NCBI RefSeq assembly: GCF_025215095.1
Contig: NZ_JALHAP010000075.1
Location: 186,001-250,000 of the forward strand
Direction of reading: 5' to 3'
DNA from: Dryocola boscaweniae
GTDB taxonomy: Bacteria > Pseudomonadota > Gammaproteobacteria > Enterobacterales > Enterobacteriaceae
Length of the DNA: 64,000 nucleotides
Shown here one piece after another: positions 25,982 through 38,020 of the stretch; position 1 is the first letter of the stretch, and every line of letters begins with the position of its first letter. The position numbers and the translations under genes were made by a program. The notes beneath the pieces were generated by a model. It was not told the DNA's origin, searched no databases, and saw nothing but the letters and a program-made list of their open reading frames with translations.

Positions 25982-27856
25982 TTACTGCTGCTGGTCGACA
26001 ACGTCGCCCATTTTGATCTTCGCTTCTTTACGCAGATTCGTCATCAGCGCTTCAAAGGAGATCTGAGCGTTGTTCTGGGTGATCCCCTGAACCATCGCTT
26101 TTTTCTGTTCCGCAGGCATGGTACCGGCTTTCACTTCGTCCAGCGCTAACAGCACCACGTTGCCCTGCATATCGTTAGCCACGCCGTAGACCGGCTTGTC
26201 TTTAGCAGGTAGAGGCAATGTGAAAGCGGCCTGACTGATAGGATCCTGGCCTGTGCGGGTCAGCGTTTTGGCAGCGCTGAAGCTCAAACCAGCGGCTTTC
26301 ATCGCTGCATCGCCTTTACCAAGCTTCAGTTCGTTAAGCAGCTTGTCTGCGTCCAGCTTCGCCTGCTGTTCGGCTTTCTGATGCTTCACCTGAGCGATAA
26401 CCTGCTCGCGCACTTCAGCCAGAGGCTTAACGGCTTCCGCTTTGTGCTCGGTGACGCGCAGAACGAACGCGCGGTCGCCGTCAACGGTGATGATGTCAGA
26501 GTTACTGCCCGGCGTACCGTTTTCACCCACCAGACCGCCGTTAAAGATAGCGTCTGAGACCGGCTTGAAGTTCAGCTCCGCTGGCAGATTGTCATGACTA
26601 AACCAGCCTGTTTCCACCGCTTTAACGCCCGCAACCTGTTCGGCGCCCGCCAGAGATTCGTTGTCGTTGCTCGCAGCGTCGCTTACCTTCTGCTGCAGCG
26701 CGTAGTAAGCATCAACCGCTTTCTCTTGCTTCACTTTATCAGCAATCGCGTCATGAACTTCTGACAGCGGCTTGGTTTGCGCAGGCTGAATATCATCCAG
26801 GCGAACCACAAGGAAACCAACGGAAGATTTGATAACGCCGGAAAGCTGGCCTTTATCTTTCAGACCGGCATTTTTCAGTTCTTCAGGCGTCGTACCTGGC
26901 TCCAGCCAGCCCATATCGCCGCCGTTACGGGCAGAGATGATGTCGGCTGATTTCTCTTTGGCCAACGCCGCGAAGTCGCCGCCTTTGTTCAGTTCATCTA
27001 AAACAGCTTTCGCTTCCGCTTCAGTTTTAGTCTGAATCACGCTGTAGCGGCTGCGCTGCGGCTGGGTGAATTCATCCTGATGCTGATCGTAGTAAGACTG
27101 GATGTCTGTTTCCGATGCGGTTTGCTGCATTGAGGCAGCGTCCAGTTTGATATAGCTGACTTTGAACTGCTCAGGCGCGATGTAATTGTTTTTGTTTTGC
27201 TCGTAGCTGCTGGTGATTTCCTGCTCGGAAACTTCCTGCTTCGCTGCCAGCGCATTCACATCAATGGTGGCTTCGCGCACCAGACGTTCCTGGGCTACCA
27301 GGGCGGCCAGCTCATCGGTTTCGCCGGTCAACATGAAATCTGTGCCTACAACAGCGCTAACGAGCTGCTGCGTAGTCAGTTGATTGCGCAGCGCCTGCGC
27401 GTACTGATCCGCTGACATGCCCATATTGCTGATGATGGCGTTGTAACGGGCGTTGTCGAATTTGCCGTTGTTCTGGAAAGCCGGTTCTTTAAAAATGGCC
27501 TGTTTAATTTGTTCGTCGCTGATGCCCAGGCCGAGGTGTTTGGCATACTGGTCCATCAGGGCTTCGTCAATCATGCGGGACAGTACCTGCTGGCGCATTT
27601 GCTTCATGTAGCCTTCGCTGGAAGCAAGCGCGGAGAACTGTTCACCTAATTGCTGCTGCTGGCGATTACGTTCACTGGCTACCGCATTTTCGAACTGCCC
27701 GCGACCAATTTCCTGGCCGTTAACTTTTGCGGCGTAATTGGCGCTACCGCCACCCAGGTAACCACCCACGCCAGTCAAAATGAATGACACGATAATGATA
27801 CCGAAGATTATCTTGAGTACGACGTGATTGGCCGCCGTACGTAAATTGTCCATCAT
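25982..27856 (-). CDS. ppiD: Periplasmic chaperone / PPIase-like protein PpiD
   Basis: Inner-membrane-anchored periplasmic chaperone that interacts with SecYEG and nascent outer-membrane proteins. The 624 residues have one N-terminal membrane helix (VLKIIFGIIIVSFILTG), a SurA-like region and a parvulin domain (AALAKEKSADIISARNGGDMGW). The ATG pair at 27851-27856 marks the start; the upstream extension to 28081 is not family-like. It lies downstream of hupB in the same direction. Confidence 0.94.
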   Translation of the reverse strand: MMDNLRTAANHVVLKIIFGIIIVSFILTGVGGYLGGGSANYAAKVNGQEIGRGQFENAVASERNRQQQQLGEQFSALASSEGYMKQMRQQVLSRMIDEALMDQYAKHLGLGISDEQIKQAIFKEPAFQNNGKFDNARYNAIISNMGMSADQYAQALRNQLTTQQLVSAVVGTDFMLTGETDELAALVAQERLVREATIDVNALAAKQEVSEQEITSSYEQNKNNYIAPEQFKVSYIKLDAASMQQTASETDIQSYYDQHQDEFTQPQRSRYSVIQTKTEAEAKAVLDELNKGGDFAALAKEKSADIISARNGGDMGWLEPGTTPEELKNAGLKDKGQLSGVIKSSVGFLVVRLDDIQPAQTKPLSEVHDAIADKVKQEKAVDAYYALQQKVSDAASNDNESLAGAEQVAGVKAVETGWFSHDNLPAELNFKPVSDAIFNGGLVGENGTPGSNSDIITVDGDRAFVLRVTEHKAEAVKPLAEVREQVIAQVKHQKAEQQAKLDADKLLNELKLGKGDAAMKAAGLSFSAAKTLTRTGQDPISQAAFTLPLPAKDKPVYGVANDMQGNVVLLALDEVKAGTMPAEQKKAMVQGITQNNAQISFEALMTNLRKEAKIKMGDVVDQQQ

Positions 27857-28061
27857 GGTGTAACAACACTCCACTGTAGTGTGAATGGTAAACCCTGCGC
27901 AGTCGCTAAATGGCATCCCTGATAACGCGTACTGCTGTACCGCTGCGCGCAAGAGGGTATTGTGACAAGAAACCCGTCTCAAATCATCAAGCAAGAGTAA
28001 AATTAGGATGCCAAAAACAAAAAAGGCACATCTGATGATGCGCCCTGACAAAGCTTTACGG

Positions 28062-28186
28062 TTATACCCGCCATCTTTCAAGTTACAGGGGGGGTTGGCT
28101 GCACTCTTCCACCCCAGTCACTTACCTTGGTAAGCTCCTGGGGATTCACTCCCAGGCAACCTGCCTGTAACCCGAAATCTAACGGC
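28062..28186. repeat. ERIC element between hupB and ppiD
   Basis: An intact enterobacterial repetitive intergenic consensus of about 125 bases. The core is CAGTCACTTACCTTGGTAAG followed by CTCCTGGGGATTCACTC, the ERIC2/ERIC1R sequences, flanked by TATACCCG and CTGTAACCCG ends. It is a large imperfect palindrome and sits in the hupB 3' region, about 25 bases after its stop. Confidence 0.9.
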
Positions 28187-28211
28187 TAAATATTTATAAC
28201 TGTACGAAAAC

Positions 28212-28484
28212 TCAGTTAACCGCGTCTTTCAGCGCTTTACCCGCACGGAAACCCGGGACTTTTGCGGCAGCGATGGTGATCTCTTTACCGGTTTGAGGGT
28301 TACGGCCTGTACGGGCAGCACGCTCTTTAACAGCAAAAGTACCAAAGCCAACCAGTGCTACGTCTTCCCCGGACTGCAGAGATTCAGTAACAGAAGCGAT
28401 AACAGCATCTAACGCACGTCCAGCCGCAGCTTTAGAAATATCAGCACCTGCGGCAATTTTGTCTATCAGTTGAGATTTATTCAC
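28212..28484 (-). CDS. hupB: DNA-binding protein HU-beta
   Basis: Histone-like dimer subunit of 90 residues that bends DNA in the nucleoid. Sequence is nearly that of E. coli HupB ([41 protein letters not shown]). It starts at GTG 28484, as in E. coli; the longer frame to 28601 is an upstream extension. Confidence 0.96.
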   Translation of the reverse strand: MNKSQLIDKIAAGADISKAAAGRALDAVIASVTESLQSGEDVALVGFGTFAVKERAARTGRNPQTGKEITIAAAKVPGFRAGKALKDAVN

Positions 28485-28630
28485 TCTTCTCTTCCTCTCG
28501 TTATTATTTATATCGTACCCGTATCCTTCAAAGTACGACCGCGCAGCAGTTATATCAGGCCTGTCATGGCCACACAACACCCGTTGTTGGTGACATACCA
28601 ACCGCTGTCTAACTTAGCGATACAAAAAAA

Positions 28631-28660
28631 AGCTGGCAAGTGACAATTCACCTACCAGCT
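28631..28660 (-). terminator. Terminator of lon
   Basis: AGCTGG and CCAGCT form the outer stem with an extended imperfect inner stem, followed on the minus strand by seven T (28624-28630). Confidence 0.85.
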
Positions 28661-28692
28661 CTGATTTTATTGACTGTATTTGCGTCAGGTCA

Positions 28693-31047
28693 CTATTTTG
28701 CGGTCACAACCTGCATTCCGTAGGGCTCATTCTGCAAAGCAAGGGCCAGAACTTCCTCAATGCGTTTAACCGGGTGGATATCCAAATCGGCAATAACGTT
28801 GTCCGGAATTTCTTCCAGATCGCGTTTATTTTCGTCCGGAATCAGCACGGTTTTAATGCCGCCGCGGTGAGCTGCAAGCAGTTTTTCTTTCAGCCCGCCG
28901 ATTGGCAGGACCTGGCCACGCAGAGTGATTTCACCCGTCATTGCCACGTCCGCACGTACCGGGTTACCTGTCAGACAGGAAACCAGCGCCGTACACATTG
29001 CGATACCCGCGCTTGGGCCATCTTTCGGTGTCGCGCCTTCCGGAACGTGAACGTGGATATCACGTTTTTCGTAGAAGTCGCCGTTGATGCCCAATTTTTC
29101 CGCACGCGCACGTACAACGGTTAGCGCTGCCTGGATAGATTCCTGCATAACTTCGCCGAGAGAACCTGTATAGGTCAGCTTGCCTTTGCCCGGCACGCAC
29201 GCGGTTTCGATAGTCAGCAGATCGCCGCCGACTTCTGTCCACGCCAGACCCGTTACCTGCCCTACGCGGTTTTCGCTGTCTGCACGTCCATAATCAAAGC
29301 GCTGAACCCCAAGGAAATCCTTCAGGTTGTCGCCGTTGATGGTGATGTGCTTGAGCGTTTTATCCAGCAGCAACTGTTTCACCGCTTTACGGCACAGTTT
29401 GGAGATTTCACGCTCCAGGCTACGCACGCCGGCTTCACGAGTGTAGTAACGAATAATGCCGGTGATGGCGCTATCTTCTACAGTCAGTTCGCCTTTTTTC
29501 AGGGCGTTGCGTTCAATCTGCTTCGGCAGCAGGTGTTGTTTGGCGATATTAAGCTTCTCGTCTTCGGTATAACCGGACAGACGAATAACTTCCATACGAT
29601 CCAGCAGCGGTGCCGGAATGTTCATGGAGTTAGAAGTCGCAACAAACATCACGTCGCTGAGATCGTAATCGACTTCCAGGTAGTGATCGTTAAAGGCAAC
29701 GTTCTGTTCTGGATCAAGCACTTCCAGCAGAGCGGATGCCGGATCGCCACGCATGTCCGAAGACATTTTGTCGATCTCATCAAGCAGGAACAGCGGGTTT
29801 TTAACGCCCACTTTCGCCATTTTTTGAATCAGCTTGCCTGGCATCGACCCAATATAGGTGCGACGGTGACCGCGAATTTCAGCCTCATCACGCACGCCGC
29901 CCAGCGCCATACGAATATATTTGCGCCCCGTTGCTCTCGCAATGGACTGACCCAGAGAGGTTTTACCCACGCCTGGAGGCCCAACCAGGCACAGGATTGG
30001 CCCTTTGAGCTTGTTTACGCGGCTTTGCACTGCGAGGTATTCCAGGATGCGGTCTTTCACGCGTTCCAGACCGTAGTGGTCCGTATCCAGAACTTCCTGA
30101 GCCTGACGCAGATCTTTTTTCACCTTGCTGCGCGCATTCCACGGCACCTGCACCATCCAGTCGATATAGCCACGCACCACGGTTGCTTCCGCAGACATCG
30201 GCGACATCATTTTCAGTTTTTGCAGTTCCGCTTCGGTTTTTTCACGCGCTTCTTTCGGCATTTTCGCCGCGTCGATTTTGCGTTTCAGCGCTTCGTTTTC
30301 GTCCGGCGCGTCGTCCATTTCGCCCAGTTCTTTCTGAATCGCTTTCATTTGCTCATTCAGATAGTACTCGCGCTGGCTTTTTTCCATCTGCTTTTTAACG
30401 CGGTTGCGAATGCGTTTCTCAACCTGCAGCAGATCGATTTCTGATTCCATCATCGCCATCAGATATTCAAGACGTTCGTTAATATCGGACATCTCAAGCA
30501 CAGACTGTTTATCCGTTAATTTCAACGGCATATGTGCGGCGATAGTGTCTGCCAGACGTGCGGGATCGTCAATGCTGTTAAGCGATGTCAGCACCTCTGG
30601 CGGGATTTTTTTGTTCAGCTTGATGTAGCCTTCAAACTGATTAATGGCTGTGCGTACCAGAACTTCCTGCTCGCGCTCTTCAATAACCGGCGAGTCGAGG
30701 TATTCGGCCTGGGCTGCGAAATGATCGCCATTGTCAGAAAGCGTGGTAATACGCGCGCGCTGTAGACCTTCCACCAGCACTTTAACCGTGCCATCCGGCA
30801 GTTTCAGCATTTGCAAAATAGATGCAACGGTGCCCACCGAGAACAGGTCATTCACACCCGGCTCATCCGTTGAAGCCTCTTTTTGCGCCACCAACATGAT
30901 TTTTTTATCGTGGTCCATGGCCGCTTCCAGGCAGCGAATGGATTTTTCACGCCCGACAAACAATGGAATAACCATGTGCGGATAAACCACCACATCGCGC
31001 AATGGCAATACGGGGATTTCAATGCGTTCAGAACGCTCAGGATTCAT
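28693..31047 (-). CDS. lon: ATP-dependent protease Lon
   Basis: Homo-hexameric serine protease of 784 residues that degrades abnormal and regulatory proteins. An N-terminal LON substrate-binding domain and coiled coil precede an AAA+ module (Walker [10 protein letters not shown]) and a C-terminal protease domain with the Ser-Lys dyad (catalytic Ser in [11 protein letters not shown], Lys in [11 protein letters not shown]). Length equals E. coli Lon. A heat-shock promoter is visible upstream (31186-31213). Confidence 0.97.
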   Translation of the reverse strand: MNPERSERIEIPVLPLRDVVVYPHMVIPLFVGREKSIRCLEAAMDHDKKIMLVAQKEASTDEPGVNDLFSVGTVASILQMLKLPDGTVKVLVEGLQRARITTLSDNGDHFAAQAEYLDSPVIEEREQEVLVRTAINQFEGYIKLNKKIPPEVLTSLNSIDDPARLADTIAAHMPLKLTDKQSVLEMSDINERLEYLMAMMESEIDLLQVEKRIRNRVKKQMEKSQREYYLNEQMKAIQKELGEMDDAPDENEALKRKIDAAKMPKEAREKTEAELQKLKMMSPMSAEATVVRGYIDWMVQVPWNARSKVKKDLRQAQEVLDTDHYGLERVKDRILEYLAVQSRVNKLKGPILCLVGPPGVGKTSLGQSIARATGRKYIRMALGGVRDEAEIRGHRRTYIGSMPGKLIQKMAKVGVKNPLFLLDEIDKMSSDMRGDPASALLEVLDPEQNVAFNDHYLEVDYDLSDVMFVATSNSMNIPAPLLDRMEVIRLSGYTEDEKLNIAKQHLLPKQIERNALKKGELTVEDSAITGIIRYYTREAGVRSLEREISKLCRKAVKQLLLDKTLKHITINGDNLKDFLGVQRFDYGRADSENRVGQVTGLAWTEVGGDLLTIETACVPGKGKLTYTGSLGEVMQESIQAALTVVRARAEKLGINGDFYEKRDIHVHVPEGATPKDGPSAGIAMCTALVSCLTGNPVRADVAMTGEITLRGQVLPIGGLKEKLLAAHRGGIKTVLIPDENKRDLEEIPDNVIADLDIHPVKRIEEVLALALQNEPYGMQVVTAK

Positions 31048-31185
31048 AGAGCTCTCTCTTAGTTTAATTTCCGCCAGGTGATGGGGCGATGTCCTCTGTT
31101 TATACCTTAAATCGTTCCGGGTGCAGCCGATACGCTGCCGCCTGAAGGATGACGGGCATCATGGCATCACCAACAAGTAAGTCAG

Positions 31186-31213
31186 TATATGGGGATGTTT
31201 CCCGAGCATTCAA
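31186..31213 (-). promoter_or_regulatory. Sigma-32 heat-shock promoter of lon
   Basis: On the minus strand TTGAAT (31208-31213) and CCCCATATA (31186-31194) are 13 bases apart, with the GGGAAACATCCCC context of the E. coli lon promoter. Confidence 0.82.
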
Positions 31214-31234
31214 TGCCGGAAATGCAGGAAAAAT

Positions 31235-31260
31235 AAAAGGGGGATAAAAATCCCCCTTTT
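31235..31260 (-). terminator. Terminator between clpX and lon
   Basis: AAAAGGGGGA and TCCCCCTTTT form a perfect ten-base stem with a six-base loop 29 bases past the clpX stop, with further T-rich sequence on the minus strand. Confidence 0.88.
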
Positions 31261-31289
31261 CACACTAACTGACTGGTTATTTTGGCGAA

Positions 31290-32564
31290 TTATTCACCGG
31301 ATGCTTGCTGGGCTTCCGGCTTACCGTAAATTAATAGCGGTTTAGTCTGCCCGTCGATCACGGCCTCATCGATAACCACTTTTTCGACGTCTTCCATGGA
31401 AGGAAGATCGTACATGGTATCAAGCAGCGCGCCTTCAACGATAGAACGCAGACCACGAGCGCCGGTTTTACGCGCCATCGCTTTCTTGGCGATAGCATCC
31501 AGCGCTTCGTCGCGGAATTCCAGCTCCACGCCTTCCAGATTGAACAACGCCTGGTACTGCTTGGTCAGGGCGTTTTTCGGCTCCTTCAGAATCTGGATCA
31601 GGGCTTCTTCGCTCAGTTCGCTCAAGGTTGCAACAACCGGCAGACGACCGATGAACTCAGGGATCAGACCAAACTTGATCAGATCTTCTGGCTCAACCTG
31701 GCCGAGCAGTTGGCCTTCGCTCGCTTTTTCTGATTTGCCTTTTACCGTCGCGCCAAAGCCAATGCCTGAACCGGTTTCAACACGGTTGGCAATCACTTTG
31801 TCGAGACCTGCAAACGCACCGCCGCAGATAAACAGAATCTTGGAGGTATCAACCTGCAGGAACTCTTGCTGCGGATGTTTGCGTCCGCCCTGCGGCGGAA
31901 CCGCAGCCACGGTACCTTCAATCAGTTTCAACAACGCCTGCTGCACGCCTTCACCGGATACGTCGCGGGTGATGGACGGGTTGTCAGATTTGCGGGAGAT
32001 TTTGTCAATCTCATCGATATAAACGATACCGCGCTGTGCTTTTTGCACATCGTAGTCGCATTTCTGCAGCAGCTTCTGGATGATGTTTTCCACATCTTCA
32101 CCCACGTAACCCGCTTCGGTAAGCGTGGTGGCGTCAGCCATGGTGAAAGGTACATCCAGCAAACGCGCCAGGGTTTCAGCCAGCAGGGTTTTCCCGCTAC
32201 CGGTCGGCCCGATGAGCAGAATGTTGCTTTTGCCCAGTTCGATGCCGTTGGTGCTGTCGCCGTTGCGCAGGCGCTTGTAGTGGTTATAAACCGCCACCGC
32301 CAGAACCTTTTTCGCCTGTTCCTGACCGATGACATAGTCATCCAGATGGTGACGAATTTCGTGTGGCGTCGGCAGCGCGCTACGCTCGCGGTGCGGAGCC
32401 ACTTCTTTGATCTCTTCGCGAATGATGTCGTTACATAAGTCGACACACTCATCGCAGATATACACTGACGGCCCGGCAATCAGTTTGCGCACTTCATGCT
32501 GGCTTTTGCCGCAAAAAGAGCAGTACAGAAGTTTGCCTGAACCGTCTTTGCGCTTATCTGTCAT
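31290..32564 (-). CDS. clpX: ATP-dependent Clp protease ATP-binding subunit ClpX
   Basis: AAA+ unfoldase of 424 residues that feeds substrates to ClpP. An N-terminal zinc-binding domain (CSFCGKS and CDECVDLC) precedes the AAA+ domain with Walker A GPTGSGKT, Walker [10 protein letters not shown] and the ClpP-docking IGF-type loop (SGIGFGATV). Start ATG 32564 matches E. coli. It is 133 bases downstream of clpP in the same direction. Confidence 0.97.
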   Translation of the reverse strand: MTDKRKDGSGKLLYCSFCGKSQHEVRKLIAGPSVYICDECVDLCNDIIREEIKEVAPHRERSALPTPHEIRHHLDDYVIGQEQAKKVLAVAVYNHYKRLRNGDSTNGIELGKSNILLIGPTGSGKTLLAETLARLLDVPFTMADATTLTEAGYVGEDVENIIQKLLQKCDYDVQKAQRGIVYIDEIDKISRKSDNPSITRDVSGEGVQQALLKLIEGTVAAVPPQGGRKHPQQEFLQVDTSKILFICGGAFAGLDKVIANRVETGSGIGFGATVKGKSEKASEGQLLGQVEPEDLIKFGLIPEFIGRLPVVATLSELSEEALIQILKEPKNALTKQYQALFNLEGVELEFRDEALDAIAKKAMARKTGARGLRSIVEGALLDTMYDLPSMEDVEKVVIDEAVIDGQTKPLLIYGKPEAQQASGE

Positions 32565-32697
32565 AAAGTCAAAACCTCTTTTCTGTTTCTTTGCACCGTT
32601 CTGGACGACGCAAGTGCCATTATTGCGGCACAGCCAATCGTAAGCGCTCAATGAGCCATTACTTTTACTATAGTCTATGGCCCACTGTTTTCGGGCA

Positions 32698-33321
32698 TTA
32701 GTTACGGTGAGTCAGGATCGAGTCAACTAAGCCATACTCTACCGCCTCGTGGGCTGCGAGGAAACGGTCACGCTCGGTGTCTCTTTCGATTTCTTCAAGA
32801 GATTTGCCGGTGTGTTGCGCCATAAGTTCATTCATACGGGCTTTAACTTTCAGAATTTCACGGGCATGGATTTCGATGTCCGTCGCTTGCCCCTGATAGC
32901 CGCCCAGCGGTTGGTGAATCATCACTCGCGAATTTGGCAGGCAGAAACGCTTGCCTTTCGCCCCGGCAGTCAGCAGGAAAGCCCCCATAGAACAAGCTTG
33001 TCCCATACAAATGGTGCTGACGTCCGGTTTAATAAATTGCATGGTATCGTAGATAGACATACCTGCCGTAATTACGCCACCTGGTGAGTTAATGTAGAGA
33101 TAGATGTCTTTTTCCGGGTTTTCCGCTTCCAGAAACAGCATCTGCGCCACAATCAGGTTAGCCATATGATCTTCGACCTGTCCGGTCATGAAGATGACAC
33201 GTTCCTTGAGCAGACGGGAATAAATATCGTATGAACGCTCACCACGTGATGTCTGTTCAACAACCATCGGCACCAGGGCCATATGGGGTGCTAATTGATC
33301 TCGTTCGCCACTGTATGACAT
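32698..33321 (-). CDS. clpP: ATP-dependent Clp protease proteolytic subunit ClpP
   Basis: Serine protease forming two heptameric rings; 207 residues with a short processed N-terminal propeptide. The catalytic Ser is in GQACSMGAF, the His in [10 protein letters not shown] and the Asp in the segment [10 protein letters not shown] region. The residue before the active-site Ser is Cys, where E. coli has Ala. It is preceded by a sigma-32 promoter (33465-33493). Confidence 0.97.
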   Translation of the reverse strand: MSYSGERDQLAPHMALVPMVVEQTSRGERSYDIYSRLLKERVIFMTGQVEDHMANLIVAQMLFLEAENPEKDIYLYINSPGGVITAGMSIYDTMQFIKPDVSTICMGQACSMGAFLLTAGAKGKRFCLPNSRVMIHQPLGGYQGQATDIEIHAREILKVKARMNELMAQHTGKSLEEIERDTERDRFLAAHEAVEYGLVDSILTHRN

Positions 33322-33464
33322 TTCCGTCTCCTGGAGTAATTAAGCCTTCTAACCTACTGTACTGATTCTACTTGAGACGCGAAAAGAAGACTACGCTCCT
33401 TGCGTCCGTTGCCTTTAATGGACGGATTATCAGTCAGGGTCATATTTTGGAGCCATGCCCTACG

Positions 33465-33493
33465 TTATGGGGATAGCTTTGCCCTGTTTCAAG
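33465..33493 (-). promoter_or_regulatory. Sigma-32 heat-shock promoter of clpPX
   Basis: On the minus strand CTTGAAA (33487-33493) and CCCCATAA (33465-33472) are 14 bases apart, close to the sigma-32 consensus. The 317 bases between clpP and tig hold this promoter and the tig terminator and nothing else I recognise. Confidence 0.85.
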
Positions 33494-33571
33494 CATAACA
33501 ACCTTTTCTTGTTACGCTAACCCTGAAAGTTCGGATTATTCGTCGCAAAGATGCCATGCAGCAGATAAAAA

Positions 33572-33599
33572 AAGCCCGCCACTTGTGGGTGACGGGCTT
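33572..33599 (-). terminator. Terminator of tig
   Basis: AAGCCCG...CGGGCTT stem with a partly paired GTCACCC/GTGGC inner part, 40 bases past the tig stop; a T-run of about seven follows on the minus strand. Confidence 0.82.
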
Positions 33600-33638
33600 G
33601 ATGCAGCAAAATTTTGGCGGTGATGCCGAAAATTATGC

Positions 33639-34946
<1,308 letters not shown>

Positions 34947-35081
34947 TCAAAAAATCACAGTGCTCGGTCAACTCTGGAAGCCCTCAATATTGCTTCACAG
35001 AACCGGGATGCCTTCTGTATCAGAATCACATTCCCTGTCGTCAGAATCGTCCCGAAGACATTCCGAAAAATAAGACGCAGC

Positions 35082-35110
35082 ATTATAGCGGCATCACTAA
35101 GGTGAGTCGA
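35082..35110 (-). promoter_or_regulatory. tig promoter
   Basis: On the minus strand TCGACT (-35) and a perfect TATAAT (-10) lie 17 bases apart, about 150 bases before the tig start. The tig-bolA gap (34938-35295) holds this promoter, the hairpin at 35204 and no gene. Confidence 0.7.
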
Positions 35111-35203
35111 GAACGGCGACATAACGTCGCTGCGGCCTTTTTCACACTTTGTTGGAATTTATTGTCTAATCCCCGCAAAAAAGCCGGGCATTAAAGACAA
35201 AAC

Positions 35204-35225
35204 AAAACGGCCCGCAGGCCGTTTT
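35204..35225 (-). terminator. Terminator after bolA
   Basis: AAAACGGCC, loop CGCA, GGCCGTTTT: a perfect nine-base stem that also provides the T-tract, 70 bases beyond the bolA stop. Confidence 0.82.
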
Positions 35226-35295
35226 GAGAAACGCAGTTAACAGAGAGCAACATAAAGGAAAAGCTCCCCTGGTTGCAAACCCGAAAAGGTTATTT

Positions 35296-35613
35296 TCAGG
35301 CGATGGAGCCTGCTCCGCGACACGGCGGCGAGGCAAAAATGGTGTCCTGCAATCCTTCCCACTCTTTAATTGTGTAAGTATGCAAAGCCAGAGCATGAAC
35401 GGTACTGGAAAGCTCTTCACTTAAGGTTCCATAGATCAGACGATGGCGATTCAAAAAACGTTCGCCCACAAAGCGATCGCTGACTAACACAACTTTAAAA
35501 TGACTTTCTGAACCAGCCGGGACATTGTGACGATAGCTTTCATCCACGACTTCCAGGAACACAGGTTCGAACGCTGCCCTTAGTTTTGTTTCTATTTGCT
35601 CGCGTATCATCAT
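35296..35613 (-). CDS. bolA: BolA, stress-induced morphogene / transcription regulator
   Basis: Small DNA-binding regulator of 105 residues with the class II KH-like BolA fold ([39 protein letters not shown]). It controls morphology and biofilm genes and partners with monothiol glutaredoxins; the conserved His residues are present. The start is the first of two ATGs at 35608-35613 behind GAGGAG. A gearbox-like -10 (CGGCTAAG on the minus strand, 35660-35667) is a tentative sigma-S promoter. The rest of 35614-35917 holds no gene. Confidence 0.95.
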   Translation of the reverse strand: MMIREQIETKLRAAFEPVFLEVVDESYRHNVPAGSESHFKVVLVSDRFVGERFLNRHRLIYGTLSEELSSTVHALALHTYTIKEWEGLQDTIFASPPCRGAGSIA

Positions 35614-35917
35614 GAACTTTCTCCTCAACTACGCCCGGATGCCACTCATCCCTTTAAATCTTAGCCGCTTTTAACCGTTTTAATAACGTAATTCCAACAA
35701 TTATTTAGCTTTCGTCCGATTTCCTTTGCCAACCCTCTGTAGCTTAATGCTATTAAGGTATTATTCAGTGCGAAAACGGTCTGATAGCTTTGTTAACGCT
35801 CATTAAAAGCGCAACGCGATGAAATTCCGTGCGTTAAGCACTTCCACTGGGCAACCGCAGTGTTATGATGACGTGTTTTTTTCTGCCCGCCCCTTTGAGT
35901 ACATTGAGATAGCGAAC

Positions 35918-36496
35918 ATGTTAAAAAAATTATTCTTCCCGCTGGTCGCCATTTTTATGCTGGCCAGCTGTGCAACGCCACCGACCACCATTGAAGTGTC
36001 ACCAACCATCAATCTGCCACAGCAGGATCCAAGCCTGATGGGCGTGACCGTCAGCATCAACGGCGCCGATCAACGCGCCGATCAGGCGCTGGCTAAAGTT
36101 ACACGTGATAACCAACTGGTTACCCTTACCCCATCCCGCGACCTGCGTTTCCTGCTGCAAGAAGTGTTGGAAAAACAGATGAGCGCGCGCGGCTATATGA
36201 TTGGCCCAAGCAGCCCGGTTGCTTTACAGATAGTCGTCAACCAACTGTATGCGGACGTCTCCCAGGGTAACGTACGCTACAATATTGCGACCAAAGCGGA
36301 TATCTCGATTATCGCAACCGCTCAGAACGGCAATAAGATGACGAAGAACTACCGTTCCAGCTATAACGTAGAAGGAGCGTTCCAGGCGACCAACAAGAAT
36401 ATCGCCAATGCGGTTAACTCCGTGCTGACCGATACCATTGCGGATATGGCCCAGGACACCAGCGTTCACGATTTTATTAAACAGAACGCACGTTAA
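35918..36496 (+). CDS. yajG: YajG, predicted lipoprotein
   Basis: Lipoprotein of 192 residues with lipobox LASC at the end of a short signal peptide (MLKKLFFPLVAIFM). The mature part (DPSLMGVTVSINGADQR...) is the YajG family domain and matches E. coli YajG. Its role is unknown; it precedes ampG in the same direction as in E. coli, with a hairpin AGCCCGC/GCGGGCT (36508-36526) in the gap that lacks a T-run. The frame extends upstream to 35819 without a signal peptide there. Confidence 0.92.
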   Translation: MLKKLFFPLVAIFMLASCATPPTTIEVSPTINLPQQDPSLMGVTVSINGADQRADQALAKVTRDNQLVTLTPSRDLRFLLQEVLEKQMSARGYMIGPSSPVALQIVVNQLYADVSQGNVRYNIATKADISIIATAQNGNKMTKNYRSSYNVEGAFQATNKNIANAVNSVLTDTIADMAQDTSVHDFIKQNAR

Positions 36497-36544
36497 TTTA
36501 TCCCCGTCAGCCCGCGTCAGGCGGGCTGATAGTCAGAGCTAAGC

Positions 36545-38020
36545 ATGGCCAATCAGTATTTACGTATCTTCCAGCAGCCAAAATCAGCCATTCTTCTGAT
36601 CCTTGGTTTTGCCTCCGGGCTTCCCCTTGCATTAACTTCCGGCACTCTGCAAGCCTGGATGACGGTCGAAAATATCGATCTAAAAACCATCGGCTTTTTC
36701 TCGCTCGTTGGTCAGGCTTACGTCTTTAAGTTCCTCTGGTCGCCGGTGATGGACAGATATACGCCGCCGCTGTTGGGGCGTCGCCGTGGCTGGCTGCTGA
36801 TCACGCAAGTTCTGCTTTTAATTGCGATTGCCGCTATGGGCTTTCTGGAGCCGGGCACCCAGCTTCGCTGGATGGCCGCGCTTGCGGTCATTATCGCTTT
36901 TTGCTCCGCCTCGCAGGACATCGTATTCGACGCCTGGAAAACAGATGTGCTTTCAGCCGAAGAACGCGGCACCGGCGCGGCAATCAGCGTGCTTGGCTAT
37001 CGTCTGGCAATGTTGGTTTCCGGCGGGCTCGCACTCTGGCTTGCTGACCGTTACCTCGGCTGGCAGGCGACCTACTGGCTGATGGCGGCGTTGCTGGTAC
37101 CCTGTATCATCGCAACCCTTCTGGCCCCGGAGCCGACCGATGCCATCCCTGTTCCACGCAGCCTTGAACAGGCGGTAGTCGCCCCGCTACGAGATTTTTT
37201 CGGACGTAATAACGCGTGGCTGATCCTGTTGCTGATCGTGATGTACAAACTTGGCGATGCTTTCGCCATGAGCTTGACCACCACGTTCCTGATTCGCGGC
37301 GTCGGTTTTGATGCTGGTGAAGTAGGCGTAGTGAATAAAACGCTTGGGCTATTCGCAACTATCCTCGGCGCGCTTTACGGCGGCGTGCTTATGCAACGTC
37401 TGACGCTATTTCGGGCGTTACTTATTTTTGGCATTCTGCAGGGCGTTTCCAATGCCGGTTACTGGCTCCTTTCCATCACCGATAAGCAAATGTTCAGCAT
37501 GGCGGCTGCGGTTTTCTTTGAAAACCTCTGCGGCGGGATGGGCACGGCAGCTTTTGTCGCATTGTTGATGACGCTGTGCAACAAGTCGTTTTCTGCTACC
37601 CAATTTGCTCTGCTTTCAGCGCTATCCGCCGTAGGCCGTGTTTACGTCGGACCTATTGCTGGCTGGTTTGTTGAAGCTCACGGCTGGCCGACCTTCTATC
37701 TGTTCTCCGTGTTTGCCGCAGTGCCGGGCATACTTTTGCTTTTAGTGTGTAAATCCACGCTGGAATACACTCAACAAACGGAAAGCTTTATGCCGCGCAG
37801 CGAATTTACTTCGGCCTACCGCTTTGCGCTCCGGGCACTAACCTTAGGCTGTGCGCTTCTTGCCATCTGGCTGGTGATATTGATAACCAACTCAACGGGT
37901 CTGACAAACTGGGCGTTTAATCTGCAGATTCTGGAATGGGGTGCGGTGTTTGCTATCGGCGGAGTGGTATTTGGCGGCCTGCTGGACTATCTGGCTCTTC
38001 GCAAAACGGCATTGCTCTGA
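36545..38020 (+). CDS. ampG: Muropeptide permease AmpG
   Basis: Inner-membrane MFS transporter of 491 residues with about 14 helices; imports GlcNAc-1,6-anhydro-muropeptides for cell-wall recycling and so influences beta-lactamase induction. Conserved segments include FASGLPLALTSGTLQAWM, PVMDRYTPPLLGRRRGWL and DAWKTDVL. Length equals E. coli AmpG. Start ATG 36545 has a weak ribosome site. Confidence 0.96.
   Translation: MANQYLRIFQQPKSAILLILGFASGLPLALTSGTLQAWMTVENIDLKTIGFFSLVGQAYVFKFLWSPVMDRYTPPLLGRRRGWLLITQVLLLIAIAAMGFLEPGTQLRWMAALAVIIAFCSASQDIVFDAWKTDVLSAEERGTGAAISVLGYRLAMLVSGGLALWLADRYLGWQATYWLMAALLVPCIIATLLAPEPTDAIPVPRSLEQAVVAPLRDFFGRNNAWLILLLIVMYKLGDAFAMSLTTTFLIRGVGFDAGEVGVVNKTLGLFATILGALYGGVLMQRLTLFRALLIFGILQGVSNAGYWLLSITDKQMFSMAAAVFFENLCGGMGTAAFVALLMTLCNKSFSATQFALLSALSAVGRVYVGPIAGWFVEAHGWPTFYLFSVFAAVPGILLLLVCKSTLEYTQQTESFMPRSEFTSAYRFALRALTLGCALLAIWLVILITNSTGLTNWAFNLQILEWGAVFAIGGVVFGGLLDYLALRKTALL

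Noticed and set aside
29347..30444. 365-codon open frame on the plus strand opposite lon
   Set aside because: It lies fully inside the intact, highly conserved lon gene on the other strand; composition (Phe/His/Gln-rich) is that of an antisense shadow.
36508..36526. Hairpin between yajG and ampG considered as terminator
   Set aside because: Good stem but no T-tract; probably lets transcription continue into ampG.
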